This document shows, one piece after another, positions 1-5,144 of a DNA stretch of 6,012 nucleotides (position 1 is its first letter; each line of letters opens with the position of its first letter). The notes below the pieces were generated by a model. It saw only the letters and a list, made by a program, of their open reading frames with translations. It was not told the origin of the DNA and searched no databases. This DNA is from Sulfitobacter sp. (lineage in GTDB: Bacteria > Pseudomonadota > Alphaproteobacteria > Rhodobacterales > Rhodobacteraceae). The stretch is from the NCBI GenBank assembly GCA_026421135.1, contig JAPKCR010000169.1:1-6012 (forward strand). The letters are read 5' to 3'. The translations under genes and the position numbers were made by a program.

Positions 1-339
1 GGGCTGATCACGGTCAGCCTGACGAATTCCAAGTCCGGTGCCTTGCCGTCTGCAAAGCAGATCGCATCCGCAAGCCAATTAAATGGCGTCTCAGACGTTA
101 AGACCTCAAAGGATATGGTCACCTTTCGCGCCCAAGGCAGAATTCCCGTGGGGGGACTTTCACCAACCCATTGGCGCGGTGCTGTCCGTATCGGCGGTCA
201 GACTGCTGGTATCGCAATTTATGGCCCTGAAAATGGGGATATCATCTCCATTGCCGGTCGCGCTATTTTGGTGAAAATGGCGACCGCAAGCATCGAGGCG
301 ACGCCAAAGCCCGTAAAAAGGACCGTCAGCAGAAACTGA
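1..339 (+). CDS. 3' end of an unrecognised protein gene (5' partial)
   Basis: The reading frame is open from base 1 to a TGA at 337-339, giving 112 visible residues. The true start lies left of the window, or less likely at the TTG at 43. I do not recognise the family. The visible part alternates short hydrophobic stretches with glycines (for example GRIPVGG, VRIGGQTAGIAIYG, GDIISIAGRAIL), which suggests a beta-rich domain. It ends in a short basic, low-complexity tail (PKPVKRTVSRN). There is no membrane segment or catalytic motif I can name. The next gene on the same strand starts 94 bases further on, behind its own candidate promoter, so co-transcription is uncertain. Coding status rests on the uninterrupted frame and plausible amino-acid composition; the second frame open here (83-274) gives a less protein-like translation. 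Confidence 0.6.
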   Translation, partial: GLITVSLTNSKSGALPSAKQIASASQLNGVSDVKTSKDMVTFRAQGRIPVGGLSPTHWRGAVRIGGQTAGIAIYGPENGDIISIAGRAILVKMATASIEATPKPVKRTVSRN

Positions 340-356
340 CCCCTGACAAAGTGGCA

Positions 357-372
357 ATTCGTTTGAACGAAT
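357..372. repeat. Inverted repeat, possible operator
   Basis: ATTCGT at 357-362 and ACGAAT at 367-372 are exact reverse complements separated by TTGA. The repeat lies in the gap before the 434-1207 gene and overlaps the candidate -35 box at 363-368. That position would suit a repressor or activator site, but a six-base arm can arise by chance and no regulator is encoded in the window. Confidence 0.3.
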
Positions 373-391
373 GCGCTTCAAGGGATAGAGT
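363..391 (+). promoter_or_regulatory. Candidate sigma-70 type promoter for the 434-1207 gene
   Basis: TTGAAC (363-368) and TAGAGT (386-391) each match four of six consensus bases and are separated by the ideal 17 bases. Transcription would begin near 398 and leave a leader of about 36 bases before the ATG at 434. A GANTC sequence (GAGTC, 388-392) overlaps the -10 box. GANTC is the site methylated by CcrM in many alphaproteobacteria. The match is modest and unsupported by comparison. Confidence 0.33.
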
Positions 392-433
392 CCGTGAAAA
401 CCTACGACCGAACAAACGGGGCATCAGGCATAT

Positions 434-1207
434 ATGGCCAAATTGGGCACTCAGCTTTTGGACACCGCGCTATCTGCGCGGTTTTTGCGAAAATGGGCGC
501 GTAAAGCTCAAAAAGCGCACGACGTTTCCCTCGAAACCCTGCGCAAGCAGTCCCGTGATGCATGGGCGTTAAAGGCGCAACTGGACAATTTGATTCATAT
601 TGCCGAAGAGCGGCTGTCGCTGCCCATGGTCGGCTCCACAAAGTTCTTTAAGCCACACAATGCCGACTGGTCATGGCGTCCTGCGTTGTGGCGCGGCCCC
701 CTGCCAGTTCCAGGCCTGTCCTCGGTCAAGAACAAGGCGACTTTGGGTGAGGAAGTTACCGTTTTCCATGATTGTTCGATGTCTGAAATGGGCATCCGGC
801 AATTGCGCAACCTGCGCGAGGCCGATCTGGCACCCTATGGGTTGCGTCTTGATGTTTTCCGGTTCGACGGATCGTTTCTGTCTGTCGTTCTGGACCTTCC
901 CGACGGTTGCGTGAACGGGCTGAAACGCACACATCTGTTGCGGATGAGCGCCATCGTCGAGATGGAAAAGCCGATTGAAATCTTTGCACGACTAAATATC
1001 CGCCATGGCCCCAATACCGAACAAATCGTACGTGAACTGCCGCTCGATCAACATGACGTCATGGTCGAATTCGATCTTGCCTATTCCACCATGAACGAAA
1101 AGCGGGTGGAAAAGGCATGGATAGATTTGATTTTTGAGGGTCCCGAGATGAATGAAATTGTACTGCGTGATCTGACATTCTCGCGCCGCCCCCGCGCCCA
1201 GCTTTAG
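434..1207 (+). CDS. Uncharacterised DUF6478-like protein
   Basis: The gene encodes 257 residues with no signal peptide or membrane segment, so the product is probably cytoplasmic. The N-terminal 60 residues are helical and basic (FLRKWARKAQKAH). They are followed by a tryptophan-rich stretch near 79-94 (DWSWRPALWRGPLPVPGL) and a mixed alpha/beta body. The C-terminal half contains ARLNIRHGPNTEQIVRELP at about 185-203, then acidic and aromatic strands (VEFDLAY, WIDLIFEGPEMNEIVLRDLTF). From memory this resembles a conserved Rhodobacterales family labelled DUF6478, whose function is unknown. That assignment was not checked against a database. I see no catalytic signature. The ATG at 434 follows weak Shine-Dalgarno matches (GGGG at 418-421, AGG at 426-428). 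The downstream gene starts ten bases after the stop, with its ribosome binding site inside this gene's stop region, so the two are probably one operon. Confidence 0.85.
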   Translation: MAKLGTQLLDTALSARFLRKWARKAQKAHDVSLETLRKQSRDAWALKAQLDNLIHIAEERLSLPMVGSTKFFKPHNADWSWRPALWRGPLPVPGLSSVKNKATLGEEVTVFHDCSMSEMGIRQLRNLREADLAPYGLRLDVFRFDGSFLSVVLDLPDGCVNGLKRTHLLRMSAIVEMEKPIEIFARLNIRHGPNTEQIVRELPLDQHDVMVEFDLAYSTMNEKRVEKAWIDLIFEGPEMNEIVLRDLTFSRRPRAQL

Positions 1208-1210
1208 GAG
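1206..1210 (+). promoter_or_regulatory. Ribosome binding site overlapping the upstream stop codon
   Basis: AGGAG at 1206-1210 shares two bases with the TAG stop (1205-1207) of the preceding gene. It lies seven bases before the ATG at 1218, which is optimal spacing. This fixes the start of the 123-residue gene and suggests that ribosomes terminating upstream re-initiate here. Confidence 0.75.
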
Positions 1211-1217
1211 TTTTTGG

Positions 1218-1589
1218 ATGAGCACTTTGAAACTAACCAAAACCCGCATGCTAGAAGGGGTGTGGCAGGGCATCATCACAGGCTCCGGCGAAGCCAAGCC
1301 CGAGATCACCGTCACACATGGCAACGCAACTGTACCGAATTTCAAATTAGTCCGGAACGAAGCGGCTGATCACTGGTCTCTGACCCTCCCCGTGCCCGCT
1401 TCCGCGGTCGCAGACGGTATTCAGATTATTCTGGTCACAGATCGCGATACCGATCAAAAAATCGGCGATGTCGTTATTATCGGGGATGACATAACCAGCA
1501 TAGACCTGCGCGCCGAGATGGAACTCCTAAGGGCCGAGCTTGAAATGTTGAAACGCGCGTTTAGACGGCATTGTGTCGAAACGACCTAG
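1218..1589 (+). CDS. Small uncharacterised protein with C-terminal coiled coil
   Basis: The gene encodes 123 residues that I do not recognise as a named family. Residues 10-90 look like a compact beta domain: a GVWQGIITG strand-turn, then KPEITVTHGN, DHWSLTLPVP, GIQIILVTD and IGDVVIIGD. Residues 95-117 (IDLRAEMELLRAELEMLKRA) form an amphipathic helix with leucine/methionine spacing typical of a short coiled coil, so self-association or binding to another helix is plausible. There is no signal peptide or membrane segment. The gene follows the DUF6478-like gene with a ten-base gap and an AGGAG ribosome binding site on the upstream stop, so the two products are likely made together and may act together. 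No terminator hairpin is evident after the TAG at 1587-1589. Confidence 0.78.
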   Translation: MSTLKLTKTRMLEGVWQGIITGSGEAKPEITVTHGNATVPNFKLVRNEAADHWSLTLPVPASAVADGIQIILVTDRDTDQKIGDVVIIGDDITSIDLRAEMELLRAELEMLKRAFRRHCVETT

Positions 1590-1611
1590 TTACCTGTTGT
1601 CGCTCATAACC

Positions 1612-1641
1612 TTGATTTCATATTTAACGCATCGATAGAAA
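1612..1641 (+). promoter_or_regulatory. Weak candidate promoter for the ktrA-ktrB unit
   Basis: The 83-base gap between the small gene and ktrA is clearly AT-rich, unlike its surroundings. TTGATT (1612-1617) and TAGAAA (1636-1641), each four of six to consensus, are separated by 18 bases. Transcription would start near 1648 and leave a leader of about 25 bases. The gap suggests independent transcription of the potassium genes, but read-through from upstream is not excluded. Confidence 0.25.
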
Positions 1642-1672
1642 TAGAAAAAACCTGCTAAAATCAGAGGGTCCG

Positions 1673-2335
1673 ATGTCTGCGAAAAAACGTACGATTGGGG
1701 TTATCGGTCTTGGAAACTTTGGGTCCACGGTTGCGACAGAATTAACCCGATTTGGCAATTACGTAATCGGCGTTGATTTGAATGAACAACGTGTCAGCAG
1801 CCACGCTGAACGTCTAAGCCAAGCCGTGATCGCTGACGCACGTGATGACGTCGCCCTGCGCGAAGTGGGGCTTGCTGATTGTGACATGGCACTCGTCGCT
1901 ATGGGGTCGGATCTGGAATCCAGCATCCTTTCGGCGATCAACCTCAAGCTGTTGGGTGTTGAAACGATCTGGGCCAAAGCCAAGACCAGAACCCACCATC
2001 GGATTCTTGCCAAACTTGGCGTCGACCGAGTGATTCACCCAGAGGTCGAAGTCGGCCAGCATATCGCCCAAGTGATCAACAACCCGTTGGTGCGCGATTA
2101 TGTAAGCCTTGGCAACGGGTACCACGTCGTGAATTTCCGCATTCCTGAATCTCTCGAAGGGAAATCTCTGGAAATGCTGTATCATAAAAAGAAATTCGAC
2201 CTGCGCTGCATCGGAGTCATGCGGGGCAGCGAATTTATCGGGCAAGACGGCGATCCTTGCAGACTGCAACGTGACGATCTGCTGATCTTGTTGGGGCAGC
2301 GATCTGATTTGCGCAACTTTGCGGCAAGTCTTTGA
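1673..2335 (+). CDS. ktrA: Ktr/Trk potassium uptake regulatory subunit (RCK protein)
   Basis: The 220-residue protein matches the usual length of KtrA-type proteins (about 220), which have one RCK unit, rather than the doubled TrkA (about 450). Residues 7-130 form a Rossmann-like RCK_N (TrkA-N) domain. Its nucleotide-binding loop GLGNFG is at 12-17, an acidic residue D35 ends the second strand (VIGVDLNEQRV), and the AMGSDLESSI segment is at 76-85. Residues about 135-218 form the TrkA-C ligand domain, with VNFRIPESLEGKSLEML and ending DDLLILLGQRSDLRNF. In the family, cytoplasmic rings of this subunit bind ATP/ADP or NAD(H) and gate the membrane channel. The ATG at 1673 follows GAGGG at 1664-1668, four bases away, and leaves the canonical short N-terminus. 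The stop overlaps the ktrB start by four bases, which is strong evidence for a two-gene operon. Confidence 0.93.
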   Translation: MSAKKRTIGVIGLGNFGSTVATELTRFGNYVIGVDLNEQRVSSHAERLSQAVIADARDDVALREVGLADCDMALVAMGSDLESSILSAINLKLLGVETIWAKAKTRTHHRILAKLGVDRVIHPEVEVGQHIAQVINNPLVRDYVSLGNGYHVVNFRIPESLEGKSLEMLYHKKKFDLRCIGVMRGSEFIGQDGDPCRLQRDDLLILLGQRSDLRNFAASL

Positions 2336-3675
2336 AAGCGATCTCCTACAGGCCGCGTAGGGGGTGGAAGCTGCCATCGCCACCAGTAATTTTGGTATTG
2401 ATATATCTATCGTTGATCGTCGTGGGTGCACTGGTTCTTTGGCTGCCCATATCAAATACTACCGGTATCAGCCTTTCGGATGCCTTCTTTACATCCACCT
2501 CAGCCGTGACGGTGACAGGTTTAGCTGTTGTAGATACGGGAAGTTCATTCACATTCTTCGGGCAGGCTGTTCTTGCCATCCTGATCCAGATGGGTGGCCT
2601 AGGGCTAATGACCTTTGCCGTGCTGGTTTTATCTGCCCTTGGCATTCCGGTGGGCATGCCCCAGCGAATTATCCTGCGCGAAGACCTGAACCAATCCACC
2701 CTTCACAACCTTACAACATTTGTTCGCGTGATCCTCAAAATCGCGATCTTGATTGAACTCATCGGTGCCGCACTATTGTGCATCGTCTTCGTCCCGGAGT
2801 TCGGCTGGGGCCACGGGATATGGCAAGCCGTATTCCATAGCGTGTCAGCCTTTAACAACGCGGGGTTTGGTCCTTTTCCTGACAGTTTGACACGCTGGGT
2901 TGCCGACCCGATCGTCAACACGGTCATCCCCACGCTGTTCATTCTGGGCGGTATCGGGTTCGTTGTTCTTGCCGACATTTGGGATAAACGGAATTGGCGG
3001 CTGCTCAATTTGCACAGCAAGTTGATGTTGGTGGGCAGCGTCATCCTGATCTTTTGGGCATGGTTGATATTTGCGGCTTTGGAATGGAACAACCCCGGCA
3101 CGTTGGGTCAACTTGGCACGACCGGTAGCCGAATTTGGGCCAGCTGGTTTCAGGCGGTCAGCCCACGCACGGCCGGGTTCAACACCATCGACTACGCCAA
3201 TATTCACGAAAGCACGGCATTGATGACCATGACCCTGATGTTGGTCGGTGGTGGCAGCACATCAACGGCCGGCGGGATAAAGGTCACGACGCTAATCGTC
3301 CTTATCCTTGCAACGATTGCTTTCTTCCGCCGTAGCAAGAACCTGCATGCTTTTGGCCGGTCCATGGGGGCCGAAGAAGTTTTCAAGGTCATGGCCTTGA
3401 CCACGATGAGCATCCTTTTGGTGATGTTTGGGATATTTATCATGTCGATCAGCCACGATGGCGAATTCATTGCTCTCGCATTCGAGGTAACATCAGCTTT
3501 CGGGACCGTTGGCTTATCGCTAGGGGCGACGGGTGAACTTGATGGCGTGGGGCGCGCGATGATCATCCTGATGATGTTCTTGGGACGTGTCGGGCCTTTG
3601 ACGCTAGGGTTCTTTTTGGCCACCCGGTCAGTCCCCCGTGTACGCTATCCCGAAGGCAAGGTTTATCTAGGTTAA
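2332..3675 (+). CDS. ktrB: Ktr/Trk potassium uptake channel subunit (TrkH family)
   Basis: The 447-residue inner-membrane protein mediates K+ uptake together with the RCK subunit encoded just upstream. It has the fourfold membrane-pore-membrane layout of the TrkH/KtrB superfamily. The selectivity-filter segments are TVTGL (60-64), NNAGF (175-179), RTAGF (279-283) and GTVGL (391-395), each with its conserved glycine. The glycine/serine-rich GGGSTSTAGGIK loop (306-317) corresponds to the intramembrane gate in KtrB. GRVGPLTLGF near 418-427 holds the family's conserved arginine, R419. The length and eight-helix layout fit KtrB rather than the longer TrkH. Family members are often Na+-dependent, but that cannot be read here. 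The start is a TTG at 2332 overlapping the ktrA TGA (shared TTGA). An in-frame stop at 2305-2307 rules out anything upstream, and later TTG codons would cut the first helix. No good ribosome binding site is visible, so translation is probably coupled to ktrA. Confidence 0.93.
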   Translation: MKAISYRPRRGWKLPSPPVILVLIYLSLIVVGALVLWLPISNTTGISLSDAFFTSTSAVTVTGLAVVDTGSSFTFFGQAVLAILIQMGGLGLMTFAVLVLSALGIPVGMPQRIILREDLNQSTLHNLTTFVRVILKIAILIELIGAALLCIVFVPEFGWGHGIWQAVFHSVSAFNNAGFGPFPDSLTRWVADPIVNTVIPTLFILGGIGFVVLADIWDKRNWRLLNLHSKLMLVGSVILIFWAWLIFAALEWNNPGTLGQLGTTGSRIWASWFQAVSPRTAGFNTIDYANIHESTALMTMTLMLVGGGSTSTAGGIKVTTLIVLILATIAFFRRSKNLHAFGRSMGAEEVFKVMALTTMSILLVMFGIFIMSISHDGEFIALAFEVTSAFGTVGLSLGATGELDGVGRAMIILMMFLGRVGPLTLGFFLATRSVPRVRYPEGKVYLG

Positions 3676-3690
3676 GCACATTCTCCGTCT

Positions 3691-3713
3691 AAAGATGCTG
3701 CGCAGCATTTTTT
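3691..3713 (+). terminator. Candidate terminator of ktrB
   Basis: A perfect 14-base palindrome, ATGCTGCGCAGCAT (3695-3708), runs straight into five further T residues. AAA at 3691-3693 can extend the stem past a bulged G. The local hairpin would be five base pairs with a GCGC loop, extendable to eight. It lies 16-20 bases after the ktrB stop and has the form of a rho-independent terminator, though a second palindrome nearby competes for pairing. Confidence 0.5.
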
Positions 3714-3728
3714 CCTATGCTGCGCAGC
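3695..3728. repeat. Tandem pair of palindromic repeats
   Basis: ATGCTGCGCAGC occurs at 3695-3706 and again at 3717-3728. Because the unit is nearly self-complementary, 3697-3708 can also pair with 3717-3728 as an uninterrupted 12-base-pair stem with the eight-base loop TTTTTCCT. The sequence can therefore fold either as two small hairpins or as one large one. I did not notice further copies in the window. Confidence 0.7.
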
Positions 3729-3729
3729 G

Positions 3730-3762
3730 AAAAAGGCCGCTCCCAAGCAGGGAACGGCCTTT
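3730..3762. terminator. Bidirectional rho-independent terminator between ktrB and ctpA
   Basis: AAAGGCCG (3732-3739) pairs with CGGCCTTT (3755-3762). TCCC (3741-3744) pairs with GGGA (3750-3753) around the loop AAGCA, with one C/A mismatch between the two helices. On the minus strand the stem is followed by five T residues (complement of 3730-3734), the expected form for the end of the envC-ctpA transcript about 40 bases past the ctpA stop. On the plus strand it is followed by TTTAATTTAGTTT, so it can also stop ktrAB transcripts. Confidence 0.85.
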
Positions 3763-3802
3763 AATTTAGTTTATCCCGCAGAGAATACGGGTGCCGTCGC
3801 TA

Positions 3803-5140
3803 TCAGTCCTTCGGACCCAAGGCCGACAAACCTTTAAGTATATCAATGGCATAGGCCAACTGGTAATCCTCTTCACGCAGTGCGGCGGCTGCTTCGGCCT
3901 TATCACGGTCTTCCATGATCTGCTCGATCTCGTCATCGGATAGGCTGTCGTTGTTCAGGCTTCCGCGCAGATCCGCCTCTGAACGCAGTGGACGTTTGTT
4001 TGTGGCTTCGTCTTCCTCGTCAACTGGCTTTGCTGGCGGCTGTGCGACCACAATGTCAGGCGAAACACCAACGGCCTGGATCGACCGACCCGACGGTGTA
4101 TAGTACCGCGCTGTAGTGAGGCGCATTGCACCTTCACCGCGCAATGGCATGATCGTTTGAACAGACCCTTTACCAAAGCTTTTGGTACCCACGACAATTG
4201 CGCGACGGTGGTCCTGCAACGCACCGGCCACAATTTCAGAAGCCGAAGCAGACCCGCCGTTGATTAACACAACGATGGGTTTCCCTTGGGCCAAATCGCC
4301 CGGTGTGGCGTTGGTCCGATCACTATCAGCTGTATCGCGGCCCCGGGTGCTGACGATTTCGCCTTCTTCAAGGAACGCATCTGAAACCGCGATCGCCTGG
4401 TTCAGCAGACCACCGGGGTTGTTGCGCAAGTCGATAACGATACCGCTGATCTTGTCGATGCCGCCAGCCGCTTCGATCTGTTCTTCCAAACCTTCCTTGA
4501 GTTTGGGATAGGTTTGTTCGTTGAATGTTGTGACGCGCATCACGACGGCGTTGCCGACAGTCCGGCTGCGCACGGCAGTCAACTGAATCGTGTCGCGGAT
4601 CAGGGACACATCAAACGGCTCTTTCTCGCCTTCGCGCACAACGGTGATGATGATTTCTGACCCAACCGGCCCGCGCATCAATTCAACCGCATCATCCAAC
4701 GTCAAACCCAGCAAGCTTTCGCCGTCTACGTGCGTGATAAAATCGCCCGCTTCGATCCCGGCCTCAGAGGCTGGCGTTTCGTCAATCGGGGATACGACTT
4801 TGACAAAACCTTCCTCTTGCGTGACCTCGATGCCAAGCCCGCCGAATTCACCGCGTGTCTGGTCGCGCATTTTCAAGGCGTCTTTGGGCGACAGATAGCT
4901 CGAGTGGGGATCAAGCGATGTGAGCATACCGTTAATAGCAGCCTCAATCAGCTCTTCTGTGTCGACTTCTTCGACATACTGGGCGCGGATACGTTCAAAA
5001 ATGTCGCCGAACAAATCCAGCTGCTCATAGACATTGCTCGCTTTGGCCGTTTCCTGCGCCAGCAAAGGCCCCGCGATTTGAGTCGTTGCGATCACGCCTG
5101 CCAGCGTGCCACCAACGGCGGCCATCACAAATTTCTTCAT
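3803..5140 (-). CDS. ctpA: Periplasmic carboxyl-terminal processing protease (S41A family)
   Basis: The product of 445 residues is a serine protease that cuts proteins near their C-termini in the periplasm. It begins with a signal sequence: MKKF, then a hydrophobic stretch to PLLAQ near residue 29. A helical region follows (DIFERIRAQYVEEVD; GMLTSLDPHSSYLSP), then a PDZ domain at about 97-180 beginning at GEFGGLGIEV, and the S41 core with DLRNNPGGLL at 237-246. The catalytic serine is S299 in GGSASASEI. The general-base lysine is K324 in SFGKGSVQ, and Q328 follows. The 25-residue Ser-Lys spacing equals that of E. coli Prc (S430/K455). An acidic linker and a C-terminal helical tail complete the usual length. 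An ATG at 5150-5152 would add MDEH, but AAGG then abuts the start codon with no spacer, so I prefer the ATG at 5138-5140. In other bacteria such proteases control cell-wall hydrolases, which fits the adjacent envC. Confidence 0.93.
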   Translation of the reverse strand: MKKFVMAAVGGTLAGVIATTQIAGPLLAQETAKASNVYEQLDLFGDIFERIRAQYVEEVDTEELIEAAINGMLTSLDPHSSYLSPKDALKMRDQTRGEFGGLGIEVTQEEGFVKVVSPIDETPASEAGIEAGDFITHVDGESLLGLTLDDAVELMRGPVGSEIIITVVREGEKEPFDVSLIRDTIQLTAVRSRTVGNAVVMRVTTFNEQTYPKLKEGLEEQIEAAGGIDKISGIVIDLRNNPGGLLNQAIAVSDAFLEEGEIVSTRGRDTADSDRTNATPGDLAQGKPIVVLINGGSASASEIVAGALQDHRRAIVVGTKSFGKGSVQTIMPLRGEGAMRLTTARYYTPSGRSIQAVGVSPDIVVAQPPAKPVDEEDEATNKRPLRSEADLRGSLNNDSLSDDEIEQIMEDRDKAEAAAALREEDYQLAYAIDILKGLSALGPKD

Positions 5141-5144
5141 ATGC

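Noticed and set aside
2..19. GGCTGA/TCAGCC inverted repeat at the left edge
   Set aside because: It is a six-base arm with a six-base loop inside an open coding frame and has no T-run, so it is no better than chance.
1052..1063. CATGACGTCATG palindrome in the DUF6478-like gene
   Set aside because: It is only 12 bases, lies inside coding sequence, and is of a length expected by chance at this scale.
1653..1661. Extended -10-like sequence TGCTAAAAT before ktrA
   Set aside because: Transcription would start at about 1668, inside or just after the ribosome binding site at 1664-1668, leaving no usable leader. No -35 box lies at the proper distance.
1814..2455. 213-codon open frame on the minus strand across ktrA and the start of ktrB
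   Set aside because: It lies antisense to two clearly recognisable potassium-transport genes, its translation has no domain-like pattern, and it crosses the ktrA/ktrB junction. It is a shadow of codon bias.
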